Notes: a model not told the origin generated them from the letters alone. Positions 1-7,629 are shown, counted from the stretch's first letter. The stretch: DNA of 34,987 nucleotides from an uncultured Woeseiaceae bacterium (GCA_905480215.1 CAJQPL010000065.1:1-34987), one strand, 5' to 3'. Translations and numbers: made by a program.

Positions 1-651
1 GACATGGGCGCCATTGAGGTGTTTAGCCCGGATTACCGAATGGGCCCCGAGTTCACTCACCCGGCCGGTATCGAAGACGTAGTCGCTGTGTATAGAGAAT
101 TGTTAAAGACCTACAAGCCGCAGAACATTGGCATTTACGGATGCTCAGCGGGAGCTATGTTGACGGCCCAAACCATCTCCTACATTCATGCAAACAAAAT
201 TCCTATGCCTGGCGCAATCGGCCTGTTTTGCGCCGCCGCTCCGATGATGGCGGATGGAGCCCCCGGCTCATTCAAGTCGAACGGCGGCGAGAGCGCCTAC
301 GTCAGTGCCGGCTTGAGCGGGCACAATCGAGCCGCTCGCGACGATAAACCTCGGTCACCGAGCCACTATTTCCCAGACGTTGCACAAGACGACCCGATCG
401 TGGCACCCGGCGATCACGATGACGTGCTCTCCGTATTTCCACCTACACTGCTGATCAGTGGCACGCGCGATTTCCTTCTTAGCGATGTGCTCGCGACTCA
501 CGCCAAGCTGTCAAAACTCGGTGTCGAAGCAGAGTTGCACGTCATCGAAGCAATGGGGCATGCCACTTTCGCCTTTAACCCTCGCGATCCAATGTCCGAC
601 GACGTGCACAATACGATTGTGCGGTTTTTCGACAAGCATCTCGGCAAATAG
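1..651 (+). CDS. alpha/beta hydrolase (acetyl esterase / hormone-sensitive lipase type), 5' truncated by window edge
   Basis: The reading frame is open from base 1, so the true start lies upstream of the window. The visible 216 residues are the C-terminal part of an alpha/beta hydrolase. Counting from the ATG at 4, there is a DYRMGPE segment (residues 10-16), which in the HSL family follows the HGGG oxyanion motif, here off the window. The nucleophile elbow GCSAG is at 46-50 (Ser48). A candidate catalytic Asp lies in GTRDFLLSD (Asp156) and the His in GHATF (His186), so the triad appears complete. The family hydrolyses carboxylic esters; the substrate cannot be read from sequence. No gene follows closely, and the next frame is the gntP remnant about 125 bases on. 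Confident on fold, not on substrate. Confidence 0.85.
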   Translation, partial: DMGAIEVFSPDYRMGPEFTHPAGIEDVVAVYRELLKTYKPQNIGIYGCSAGAMLTAQTISYIHANKIPMPGAIGLFCAAAPMMADGAPGSFKSNGGESAYVSAGLSGHNRAARDDKPRSPSHYFPDVAQDDPIVAPGDHDDVLSVFPPTLLISGTRDFLLSDVLATHAKLSKLGVEAELHVIEAMGHATFAFNPRDPMSDDVHNTIVRFFDKHLGK

Positions 652-777
652 GTGAGCGTTTTGCGGGGCTGTATTCGTTTCGCTTATTTCCAATCTCCTT
701 TATGATACAAGCCATTGGTCTATGAGTGGTTAGACGATTTTCATTCATAGACGCGATTAAATTAAAAGAAAAGTAGG

Positions 778-1362
778 TTGGGGAGTTTCATCGACGAGCC
801 ACGACTCATCGCCGCTGCCATAGCTGGAATGGCGAACACTCTCTGCGTAATCGCCGTATTGGTCGGGTTGGGGGCCATGTTTAGGCAGATGCTCGAGGCC
901 TCAGGCGGCGCGGACTCGTTGGCGCGTGCACTCGTTGCCAGATTTGGTGAAAAGAATGCGCCATGGTCCTTGGCTCTAACCGGATTTCTGGTAGCCATTC
1001 CCGTCTTCTTCGACATTGGGTTTATCATTCTCGTGCCGATCGTTTACGGATTGATCGTGCGGACTGGCAGCTCGATAATTTCCTACGGCCTGCCGTTATT
1101 GATCGGTTTGGCAACAGCGAGTTTAGTCGCTTCGATCGCCGGCGATGCTGAACTCAGCCAGCCCAAGCTTGCCTTGATGGTTGTGGCCATCATCGCCGGA
1201 GCTTCAATCGCTTCCCATGTTAATGACTCTGGATTCTGGCTGGTCAATCGTTACCTCGGTTTGACTGTGCCACAAACTCTCAGGACATGGACCGTGGCAA
1301 CCACGTTGCTTTCGCTAATAGGCCTCGTGATGACGATGCTTATCGGCATGTTCGTAACCTGA
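778..1362 (+). pseudogene. GntP-family gluconate permease remnant with internal deletion
   Basis: This 194-residue frame matches two separated parts of a GntP/GntT gluconate:H+ symporter, which is normally about 440-450 residues. Residues 10-108 resemble the early membrane segments (LGAMFRQMLEASGGAD, then a PVFFDIGF segment). Residues 112-194 resemble the extreme C-terminus, including the hallmark SHVNDSGFWLV (146-156). The HPGP loop and the central half are missing, and the join falls near residues 108-116 (about 1099-1125). The first roughly 60 family residues are also absent: the frame opens at a TTG with a stop at 763-765. The reading frame survives across the join. It lies 6 bases before an intact gntK, so the pair looks like a former gluconate uptake operon. 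A functional short protein cannot be excluded but is unlikely. Confidence 0.8.
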
Positions 1363-1368
1363 GACGCC

Positions 1369-1860
1369 ATGGTCATCATCCTTATTGGTGTAAGCGGTTG
1401 CGGCAAGACAACTATCGGCATCGAGTTGTCCGAGAAGGTCGGCTGCTTGTTCTGGGATGGCGACGATTTTCATTCTGAAGCCAACATCAGGAAAATGAGC
1501 GGCGGTGTTCCACTCACTGAAGCAGACCGGACGCCTTGGCTTAACACCTTACGGCGCAAAATTGAGCAATGCCTGGATAGTGGTGAAGACCTGGTACTCG
1601 CGTGTTCAGCACTCAGCCGACAAAGCCGCGATGTACTGCGAGGAAACAACAAAGATGTACGATTCGTGTATTTGCAGGGGAGCAAAGAACTGATCGGACA
1701 GCGTCTGAAAGACCGCAAGGGACACTTCATGCGTTCCGACATGTTGGACAGTCAATTCGATGTTCTTCAGGAGCCAGATGCAGCGATAGTTGTCTGTATC
1801 ACTCAAAGTCCGCAGGAAATCGTTGCCCAAATAAGCGGCGAGCTGCGGCTCGCCCTTTGA
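1369..1860 (+). CDS. gntK: gluconokinase
   Basis: This 163-residue protein has the usual length of the GntK family. It phosphorylates D-gluconate with ATP to 6-phosphogluconate, feeding the Entner-Doudoroff or pentose phosphate routes in the cytosol. The Walker A loop GVSGCGKTT is at residues 7-15. The conserved DGDDFH (30-35) and the following NIRKMSGGVPLTEADRTPWL region line the substrate pocket. The ATG follows the stop of the deleted permease by 6 bases, so the two were probably co-transcribed. With the permease broken, any gluconate would have to enter by another transporter or arise internally. No frameshift is seen. No convincing terminator follows on this strand. Confidence 0.93.
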   Translation: MVIILIGVSGCGKTTIGIELSEKVGCLFWDGDDFHSEANIRKMSGGVPLTEADRTPWLNTLRRKIEQCLDSGEDLVLACSALSRQSRDVLRGNNKDVRFVYLQGSKELIGQRLKDRKGHFMRSDMLDSQFDVLQEPDAAIVVCITQSPQEIVAQISGELRLAL

Positions 1861-2117
1861 CTGACTGCTTCTGGCCGAAAGCAGACCCTAGTAATCGTCC
1901 AACATCCTTTAGTTGAACGTCCGCTATTGGTGAAAGCAGACGTTCAGCCGCACGGCGCTCGCCATCCTGCCGCTTTCGCTTCGCCCTCAGTGCAGAACCA
2001 ACGCTCGCCGCTCGACTCATTGATTGTTGTCGCCCCATATGACGGCGAAAAGTGAGTAGCTGACTTACGGTAGATGTCGTTTTCCCCTCAAGAGTTTTAC
2101 AAAAGTTTTACTCAGAA
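1861..2117. repeat. Gene-free stretch with two related imperfect palindromic units
   Basis: About 300 bases between gntK and the tRNA hold no supportable gene. Two related units are visible. At 1865-1884 the arms CTGCTT and AAGCAG flank CTGGCCGA. At 1919-1941 GTCCGCT and AGCAGAC form similar arms around ATTGGTGAA. Both end in GAAAGCAGAC, so they look like diverged copies of one short element. Short dispersed intergenic repeats of this general kind are known in proteobacteria; membership of a named family is not claimed. The rest of the stretch shows no clear structure. Confidence 0.4.
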
Positions 2118-2147
2118 AATAAAAAAGAGGTTACGAGAACCGTAACC
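2118..2147 (-). terminator. Rho-independent terminator of tRNA-Glu
   Basis: Read on the minus strand, a 7-bp stem (arms 2141-2147 and 2129-2135, GGTTACG/CGTAACC) with a 5-base loop is followed by CTCTTTTTTATTTT. It sits just beyond the 3' end of the minus-strand tRNA and fits an intrinsic terminator. On the plus strand the downstream T content is weaker, so the minus-strand reading is preferred. Confidence 0.7.
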
Positions 2148-2159
2148 CCTTGTTTTGTT

Positions 2160-2235
2160 TGGTACTCCCTAGGGGATTCGAACCCCTGTTACCGCCGTGA
2201 GAGGGCAGCGTCCTGAACCGCTAGACGAAGGGAGC
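2160..2235 (-). tRNA. tRNA-Glu (anticodon CTC)
   Basis: The minus strand folds as a complete 76-base tRNA. The acceptor arms are GCTCCCT and AGGGAGT (with a G-U first pair), discriminator A, and an encoded CCA at 2162-2160. The D-arm, the T-arm with GGTTCGAATCC, and the anticodon loop CTCTCAC are all present and closely resemble bacterial tRNA-Glu. The anticodon is CTC, which decodes GAG. A matching promoter (2267-2294) and terminator (2118-2147) make it a stand-alone transcription unit, facing away from pcnB. Confidence 0.95.
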
Positions 2236-2266
2236 AGAGTGATACCCGGACTGTGCCGGGGCTGCT

Positions 2267-2294
2267 ATTATACGGGCGCAATTTCTCATCTCAA
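2267..2294 (-). promoter_or_regulatory. Sigma-70 promoter for tRNA-Glu
   Basis: On the minus strand, TTGAGA (2294-2289) is followed after 16 bases by a perfect TATAAT (2272-2267). The predicted start near 2260 leaves a leader of about 25 bases before the tRNA 5' end at 2235. The sequence after the -10 box is GC-rich, as in stringently controlled stable-RNA promoters. The promoter overlaps the longest possible reading frame of pcnB, which argues for a later pcnB start. Confidence 0.7.
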
Positions 2295-2306
2295 GCGATA
2301 AATCAT

Positions 2307-3620
2307 TTGAATAATACCGGGAAACCCGGGTCCCCAGTTCCGCAGGTCATTCCTCGTCCCGAACATAACGTTTCGCGGAAAGAGATATCGAGCGCTGCGC
2401 TGAAGGTTCTCTATCGATTACACAAGTCAGGCTATCAGGCATTTCTGGTTGGCGGTGGTGTGCGTGACGCCATTCTGGAGCTACACCCCAAGGATTTCGA
2501 TATCGGAACCAACGCGACCCCGGATGAGGTGCGCTCGCTATTTAGTAACTGCCGACTGATTGGTCGGCGTTTTCGACTCGCACACGTGCGTTTCGGTCGT
2601 GAGGTCATCGAGGTGGCCACCTTCCGAGCAGCGGCGAACCATGAAGACGACGATTCGGCCCTCGATACCGAGGGTCGTATTCTGCGCGATAACGTCTATG
2701 GGTCGATTGACGAAGACGTATGGCGGCGTGATTTCACCTGCAATGCGCTCTATTACAACATCGCGGATTTTAGTATCTGGGACTACACTGGCGGGTTCGA
2801 GGACGTCAAGCAAAAAAGGTTGGTCGTGATAGGGGATCCATTGCAGCGCTTGCGTGAAGACCCGGTGCGAATGCTGCGAGCCGTGCGCTTTGCTGGAAAA
2901 CTTGGCTTTAGCATCGACCAGACTGTCGTTGCTGCAATGCGCGACTGCAGGGGTCTGTTGGCGAATGTGCCCGCGGCGCGATTGTTTGATGAGTTCTTGA
3001 AATTATTCCAGTCTGGTTTTGCCGAACCGACATTTGAGCTGCTTCGAGAGCACAATTTATTCGGCGAACTATTTCCGGCTACCGAGGAGGAGCTCAGACT
3101 CGATGATAATTTTGTTGCTTTCGTTCGCGCGGCATTACGAAATTCTGATAAGCGCGTTGCGGACGGCCAATCGGTAACGCCGATGTTCTTGCTGGGTGTC
3201 TTTTTCTGGGTGCCGGTTAAAAAACTCGCCGAGAAAATGCGTGAAGAAGAGAAGATGTCTGAATCGCAATCGATAAACCTCGCATCTTACGAAGTTGTTG
3301 CCGGGCAACAACGCCGAATCTCAATACCAAAGCGCTTCACCGTGCCAATGCGCGAGATGCTGTCATTGCAACCGCGGTTTACGACCACGCGCGGCAAACG
3401 CGGGCTGAACTTATTGGAGCATCGACGTTTTCGCGCGGCTTATGATTTCATGTTGCTGCGCGCGGCTGTCGGCTGGGGCGATCCAGAGCTCGCAAAATTT
3501 TGGACTGATGTACAGACTCAATCGGCAGAAGAGCGAGCGAGCAGTTTTGAAATGCAGTCATCACCGGGCAAGAAGCGTCCGCGACGTCGGCGGCGACGAA
3601 AACCCAAGTCAGAGTCGTGA
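2307..3620 (+). CDS. pcnB: Poly(A) polymerase I
   Basis: PcnB adds 3' poly(A) tails to RNA, which promotes degradation. The nucleotidyltransferase head is clear: LVGGGVRD, then KDFDIGTNATPDEVR with the DFD metal-binding pair, then CRLIGRRFRLAHV and VIEVATFR, as in E. coli PcnB. The C-terminus is strongly basic, with a run of arginines near the end, as expected for RNA binding. The frame is open from a GTG at 2253, but that start would lie inside the tRNA-Glu promoter; the TTG at 2307 is placed here as the more likely start. Neither has a strong ribosome binding site. folK follows with a 4-base overlap, the usual gammaproteobacterial arrangement. The product is certain, the start is not. Confidence 0.93.
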   Translation: MNNTGKPGSPVPQVIPRPEHNVSRKEISSAALKVLYRLHKSGYQAFLVGGGVRDAILELHPKDFDIGTNATPDEVRSLFSNCRLIGRRFRLAHVRFGREVIEVATFRAAANHEDDDSALDTEGRILRDNVYGSIDEDVWRRDFTCNALYYNIADFSIWDYTGGFEDVKQKRLVVIGDPLQRLREDPVRMLRAVRFAGKLGFSIDQTVVAAMRDCRGLLANVPAARLFDEFLKLFQSGFAEPTFELLREHNLFGELFPATEEELRLDDNFVAFVRAALRNSDKRVADGQSVTPMFLLGVFFWVPVKKLAEKMREEEKMSESQSINLASYEVVAGQQRRISIPKRFTVPMREMLSLQPRFTTTRGKRGLNLLEHRRFRAAYDFMLLRAAVGWGDPELAKFWTDVQTQSAEERASSFEMQSSPGKKRPRRRRRRKPKSES

Positions 3621-4135
3621 CGAGCAATATTGTGGCGCCAAAGGGCGCCCACTGGTATCCGGCTTACATCGGTCTTGGTAGCAACCTCAACAGTCCAGAT
3701 CGGCAGCTGGCTGATGCCTTCGAGCTGTTGGCGGGCATTCCAGATACTCAACTGATTTCCCAATCGAGTCTTTATCGCTCAGCGCCATTCGGTGGCATAG
3801 AGCAACCCGACTTCGTCAATGCAGTGGCTGCACTTCTGACCCGCCTCGAGCCAATGCCATTGCTGCGTGAATTGCAGCGCATAGAGTCTGATCGCGGCCG
3901 CGTACGCAGCGATTTGCATTGGGGGCCACGCACGTTGGATCTGGATTTACTGGTGTATTCTGACGTGCAGATGAACGCGTCTGACCTCATTATTCCGCAT
4001 CCGGGCATTGCGGAGCGAAATTTTGTATTGTTGCCCCTTAGGGAGGTCGCTCCAGGTATCAGTATTCCTGGGCTTGGCCTGGTTTCGAAACTGCACGTAA
4101 ATTTGACCACGCCGAAAATTTCTCGGATTGAATAA
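3617..4135 (+). CDS. folK: 2-amino-4-hydroxy-6-hydroxymethyldihydropteridine pyrophosphokinase (HPPK)
   Basis: HPPK transfers pyrophosphate from ATP to 6-hydroxymethyl-7,8-dihydropterin, the step before dihydropteroate synthase in folate synthesis. At 172 residues the length is normal. YIGLGSNL near the N-terminus, the signature WGPRTLDLDLL and the closing HPGIAERNFVLLPL are all present. It starts with GTG at 3617, overlapping the pcnB stop (GTGA), so translation is probably coupled to pcnB. A slightly extended N-terminus of about 14 residues precedes the conserved core. A kinase gene follows 9 bases after the stop, so a single operon is likely. Confidence 0.95.
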   Translation: MTSNIVAPKGAHWYPAYIGLGSNLNSPDRQLADAFELLAGIPDTQLISQSSLYRSAPFGGIEQPDFVNAVAALLTRLEPMPLLRELQRIESDRGRVRSDLHWGPRTLDLDLLVYSDVQMNASDLIIPHPGIAERNFVLLPLREVAPGISIPGLGLVSKLHVNLTTPKISRIE

Positions 4136-4144
4136 AGGAAAACA

Positions 4145-4819
4145 GTGACCGTCAGCCACCTCAAGGCATCTTCCAGCGCACCGCGTTATATCGCGATCGA
4201 AGGTCCTATTGGTGTTGGCAAGACAGCGCTTGCGCAGCGACTTGCGGATAGTTTGTCTGCTGATCTGGTGTTAGAAGAATTAGACGAAAATCCATTTCTC
4301 GAGCGCTTTTATCGTGATGGCCGATCTGCGGCATTGCCAGCGCAGATGTTTTTTCTGTTTTCCCGCGCACGGCAGATCGAAAAAATGCGCCAGCCGGATT
4401 TGTTTTCAAGCGTTCGCATTTCAGACTATTTATTCACTCGCGACCGTTTGTTTGCTGAATTGAACCTCGACGCCGATGAACTCAACTTGTATGACCAGAT
4501 TGCAGAAAACCTTTCGGTCGATGCGCCGGTTCCCGACCTGGTTATTTACCTGCAAGCGTCAGTAGACTCGATCATGCAGCGCCTGTCGCGCCGTGATGCG
4601 AACTATGATCGATATGTCGAACGCGGTTATGTTGAACAATTGACCGATGCCTATTCCCGATTCTTTCACAACTACGATGATGGTCCCTTATTGATTGTCA
4701 ACGCGTCTCAGATCGACCCGGTTAAAAACGATGCCGACTACCAGCAGCTATTTCAGCAAATCGAACGCACTACGGGCGGTCGCCATTTCTTTAATCCAGT
4801 ATCGGCTGCGATTGGCTGA
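4145..4819 (+). CDS. Deoxynucleoside kinase family protein (dAK/dGK/dCK type)
   Basis: This 224-residue protein belongs to the deoxynucleoside kinase family, which phosphorylates deoxynucleosides with ATP in salvage. The Walker A loop GPIGVGKT is at residues 20-27. ELDENPFLERFY carries the conserved Glu and substrate-side residues. SDYLFTRDRLFA corresponds to the DRS-like segment, and QRLSRRDANYDRYV to the arginine-rich lid. Start is GTG at 4145, 6 bases after AAGGAA. A kinase of this family between folK and panB is seen in several gammaproteobacteria. Whether dA, dG or dC is preferred cannot be decided from sequence. Confidence 0.88.
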   Translation: MTVSHLKASSSAPRYIAIEGPIGVGKTALAQRLADSLSADLVLEELDENPFLERFYRDGRSAALPAQMFFLFSRARQIEKMRQPDLFSSVRISDYLFTRDRLFAELNLDADELNLYDQIAENLSVDAPVPDLVIYLQASVDSIMQRLSRRDANYDRYVERGYVEQLTDAYSRFFHNYDDGPLLIVNASQIDPVKNDADYQQLFQQIERTTGGRHFFNPVSAAIG

Positions 4820-4833
4820 TATTCTAAAGGCCT

Positions 4834-5664
4834 ATGTATACACAACTTGAACAGCGCGGCATGTTGGAGCCGCCAGTGAACGTGTCGACGCTGCGTGCAA
4901 TGAAGCAGAACGGCGAGCCGATCGCATGTATGACGGCCTACGATGCAAGCTTTGCAGCCTTGGTTGACGCAGCTGGAACCGATCTGGTACTTGTCGGTGA
5001 TTCGCTTGGCATGGTGATTCAAGGACACGACACCACGGTTCCGGTGACCGTGGACGATATTATTTATCATTCGCGGACCGTCGCGCGGGGAATTCGCCGT
5101 GCATTTCTTGTCGCAGACATGCCATTTATGAGTTTCACCAAACCGGCCATCGCGTTGGATAATTCCATTCGCCTGATGCAGGAAGGCGGCGCAATGATGG
5201 TCAAGCTGGAGGGTGGCGATGATCAAGTGGAGATTGTCGAACACCTCGCACGCCACGATATTCCAGTCTGTGCTCATCTTGGCTTACGGCCACAGTCGGT
5301 GCATAAGATCGGTGGTTTCAAAGTACAGGGTCGAGAACCCGACAAAGCGACGGAAATGTGCGCCTCCGCAAGGCGTCTGCAAAATGCTGGAGCGGATATC
5401 GTGCTGCTGGAGTGTGTTCCCAATGAAGTAGGCAAGATGATCAGAGCTGAACTTGAGGTTCCGGTAATCGGCATCGGTGCCGGTCCGGATGTGGATGGCC
5501 AGATTCTTGTGCTGTACGACATTTTGGATATAACACAGGGGCGTACCCCCAAATTTGTGAAGAATTTCCAGGCCGGGCGGGACTCGCCGTTGGAGGCACT
5601 TGAAGCGTATGTTCGTGAAGTTAAAAATCGCGAATATCCGGCGCCAGAACATTGTTTCTCCTAA
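4834..5664 (+). CDS. panB: 3-methyl-2-oxobutanoate hydroxymethyltransferase
   Basis: PanB makes ketopantoate from 2-ketoisovalerate and methylenetetrahydrofolate, the first committed step of pantothenate synthesis. Family blocks are intact: MTAYDASFA, LVGDSLGMV (metal-binding Asp), VKLEGG and CAHLGLRPQSV. At 276 residues it is typical or slightly long. The ATG at 4834 follows AAAGG closely; an in-frame ATG at 4861 is a possible alternative. The stop codon is part of a 16-bp tandem repeat (5649-5696), so the final residues HCFS are encoded by a repeat unit and probably not conserved. panC follows after 53 bases. Confidence 0.96.
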   Translation: MYTQLEQRGMLEPPVNVSTLRAMKQNGEPIACMTAYDASFAALVDAAGTDLVLVGDSLGMVIQGHDTTVPVTVDDIIYHSRTVARGIRRAFLVADMPFMSFTKPAIALDNSIRLMQEGGAMMVKLEGGDDQVEIVEHLARHDIPVCAHLGLRPQSVHKIGGFKVQGREPDKATEMCASARRLQNAGADIVLLECVPNEVGKMIRAELEVPVIGIGAGPDVDGQILVLYDILDITQGRTPKFVKNFQAGRDSPLEALEAYVREVKNREYPAPEHCFS

Positions 5665-5696
5665 ACATTGTTTCTCCTAAACCATGTTTCTCCTAG
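5649..5696. repeat. Three-copy 16-bp tandem repeat across the panB stop codon
   Basis: The unit ACATTGTTTCTCCTAA occurs at 5649-5664 and again, identical, at 5665-5680. A third copy at 5681-5696 differs at three positions, and a degenerate fourth may follow to about 5712. Copy one encodes the end of PanB (HCFS, stop). Read on the minus strand each unit gives TTAGGAG, a short spacer and ATG or a near match, so the array repeats a Shine-Dalgarno-like element facing panB. Slipped-strand duplication is the simplest origin. Confidence 0.85.
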
Positions 5697-5717
5697 ACCC
5701 ATACTCCTCTTGATTCC

Positions 5718-6566
5718 ATGATCGTCGTCCACACTAAGCAAGAGCTCGATGAGCAGCTTCTCGATTGGCGCCGCAATGGCGACCACGTTGCACTGGTTGC
5801 GACGATGGGGAATCTGCATCAGGGGCATGTGTCATTGGTTGAATTGGCTCGCGAACATGCGGAACGGGTTGTTGTCAGTGTTTTCGTCAATCCAACGCAG
5901 TTTGGCGAAGATGAAGACTTCGAAGACTATCCTCGTACCCTGGAAAAGGACAAGCGGCGCCTCAAGGCTGTAGCGGTCGATCTGATATTCGCTCCGCACC
6001 TTGAAACCGTGTACCCATTCGGACTCGAGGACGCCACGACAGTTTCCGTACCGCGAATTACAGAGAATTTCTGTGGCGCGAGCCGTCCCGGGCACTTTGA
6101 CGGCGTGACAACCGTGGTCGCGCGTTTGTTTGCGCTGGTTCAGCCAGACATAGCAGTCTTTGGCCAAAAAGATTATCAGCAACAATTGGTTATCCGGCAT
6201 ATGTCGCTGGACTTGAACCTGCCGATTTCGATCATCACTGCAGAAACCGTCCGCGAAGACGATGGTTTGGCGATGAGTTCGAGGAACCAATACCTGTCGG
6301 CTGAAGAAAGGTCTATAGCGCCGCGACTCCATGAAGTTCTGGTAAAGATCGGCGATCAACTGCAGAGCGGTCGCCGAAATTTTGCTGAGCTTGAATCTGA
6401 ATCAACTGAAAAGCTTACTGCGGCAGGATTTGACGTTGACTATCTGTCGATTCGACGCGCACAGAATTTGCAGTTACCGGACCGTGATTGTGATGAGTTG
6501 GTGGTCTTGGTGGCAGCGCAACTTGGCGCTGCTCGCTTGATTGACAATATCGTGGTTACGATCTAG
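5718..6566 (+). CDS. panC: Pantothenate synthetase (pantoate--beta-alanine ligase)
   Basis: PanC joins pantoate and beta-alanine using ATP through a pantoyl-adenylate. The 282-residue length is standard. Visible motifs are MGNLHQGHVSLV (residues 30-41, ATP-binding HxGH), SVFVNPTQF, FGQKDYQQ and MSSRNQYL. The ATG at 5718 lacks a clear ribosome binding site, and the preceding 53 bases are repeat sequence plus a pyrimidine-rich tail, so expression may depend on readthrough from panB. No panD follows; beta-alanine must come from a gene elsewhere. The stop overlaps that of the convergent GGDEF gene by three bases. Confidence 0.97.
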   Translation: MIVVHTKQELDEQLLDWRRNGDHVALVATMGNLHQGHVSLVELAREHAERVVVSVFVNPTQFGEDEDFEDYPRTLEKDKRRLKAVAVDLIFAPHLETVYPFGLEDATTVSVPRITENFCGASRPGHFDGVTTVVARLFALVQPDIAVFGQKDYQQQLVIRHMSLDLNLPISIITAETVREDDGLAMSSRNQYLSAEERSIAPRLHEVLVKIGDQLQSGRRNFAELESESTEKLTAAGFDVDYLSIRRAQNLQLPDRDCDELVVLVAAQLGAARLIDNIVVTI

Positions 6567-7531
6567 TCGGAAACGGCGTCGCGACCCGCATCCTTGGCCC
6601 GATACAGTGCCGCGTCTGCTGCTCTGGTTAGACTGTCGAGGTCGCCACCGTCTGAAAGTTCGGCAACACCTAGAGATATCCTTACCGGAATCTGGATCAA
6701 AGAGTCGATGCTTTCAGCCGTGCTACCACTGACGGCGAGGCGTACTCGTTCGCCAATGATCAACGCTTGCTTAATTGTCGCATCGGGCAAAAGAACGGCG
6801 AACTCGTCGCCGCCATAACGTGCTAACAAGTCTCGCGGTCGACATTGGGCGCGCAAAACCTTGGATACTGCGGACAGGGCTCTATCACCTGCTATGTGCC
6901 CGAACATGTCGTTAAACTGTTTAAAGTTATCAACATCAATCATCATCATCGAAGCAGGTTTTTCTTTCTCGACGCAACGCTGAATTTCTACCGGAAACAT
7001 TTCATGCATCGTATGGCGGTTGGCGAGGTTGGTCAGCGCATCAGTTGTTGCATGCCGTTCAAATTTCTTTAGTTCACCGAAGCTGTCCGCGATCACTCGA
7101 TTGTGGCTACGGACACGCTCAGACAAAACGACCAGTAGATTCTTAGCAAAATTGTGCGAAGCATCGACCATTTTCCAAAGAATGGTTTGGTGAATAACGA
7201 GCAAGTGAGATTCTTCAGCAGCGATGACGAATGCAGACGGATCGAGATCTTCGATAATCGACATTTCGCCAACGCAGGCGCCAACATTCATGGCAGCGAG
7301 CGGCGGTGTGTCGGGCGAACCAACATGAACATTCAAACTGCCAGAGAGGACAATGAACACGTATTCGTTCCTGGCACGCGGTGACAATAGCAATTCACCC
7401 GCAGCGAGATCGCGTCGATCGCAGCGCTGTAGTAGTGCGTGGACATCATCCGGTGCTACGCCTTTGAACAGCTCAAGGCTGTCCAGCAGCGAGCGTTTAT
7501 AGTCCGAATTTATGGCTAGTGAATGCGGCAA
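6563..7531 (-). CDS. Cyclic-nucleotide-binding-like domain + GGDEF diguanylate cyclase
   Basis: The 322-residue protein has an N-terminal cyclic-nucleotide-binding-type beta-roll (about residues 18-140) joined by a short helix to a GGDEF domain (about 162-320). The cyclase signature YGGDEF ends at 244 and is intact, so c-di-GMP synthesis from two GTP is expected. RPRD at 231-234 has the spacing of a product-inhibition (I-) site. In the sensor, GEMSIIEDLDPSAF aligns with the phosphate-binding cassette but lacks the Arg that grips the cyclic phosphate, so cAMP may not be the ligand. No signal peptide or membrane segment is seen; it should be cytosolic. The start is TTG at 7531, preceded by AAGGGA. 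It converges on panC. Confidence 0.9.
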   Translation of the reverse strand: MPHSLAINSDYKRSLLDSLELFKGVAPDDVHALLQRCDRRDLAAGELLLSPRARNEYVFIVLSGSLNVHVGSPDTPPLAAMNVGACVGEMSIIEDLDPSAFVIAAEESHLLVIHQTILWKMVDASHNFAKNLLVVLSERVRSHNRVIADSFGELKKFERHATTDALTNLANRHTMHEMFPVEIQRCVEKEKPASMMMIDVDNFKQFNDMFGHIAGDRALSAVSKVLRAQCRPRDLLARYGGDEFAVLLPDATIKQALIIGERVRLAVSGSTAESIDSLIQIPVRISLGVAELSDGGDLDSLTRAADAALYRAKDAGRDAVSD

Positions 7532-7600
7532 AACTGTTTCCCTTGCTTATGTTGGGATATTGTCGCCACTTTTTCAGCAGATAGACATCGACCACAGCAC

Positions 7601-7616
7601 AGATTTAGTTGAATCT
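7601..7616. promoter_or_regulatory. Inverted repeat upstream of the GGDEF gene
   Basis: AGATT-N6-AATCT forms a short dyad between the CRP-like site and the TTG start of the GGDEF gene. It has the size of a dimeric regulator half-site pair. No known regulator is assigned, and chance occurrence is quite possible. Confidence 0.25.
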
Positions 7617-7629
7617 ATGCACCTAAAAG

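Noticed and set aside
1799..2038. Minus-strand frame of 79 codons in the gene-free stretch after gntK
   Set aside because: Arg/Ala-rich low-information sequence with no ribosome binding site and no family match; it also overlaps the palindromic units.
4753..5277. Antisense open frame of 174 codons opposite the dNK/panB junction
   Set aside because: It lies wholly opposite well-conserved genes and lacks any recognisable domain; a shadow of panB codon bias.
5284..5652. Minus-strand frame starting at the Shine-Dalgarno-like ATG in the panB tandem repeat
   Set aside because: The start signal is attractive, but the frame is antisense to conserved panB and shows no family resemblance. Kept only as part of the repeat finding.
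5832..6359. Antisense frame of 175 codons opposite panC
   Set aside because: Fully opposite panC, with no domain and no ribosome binding site.
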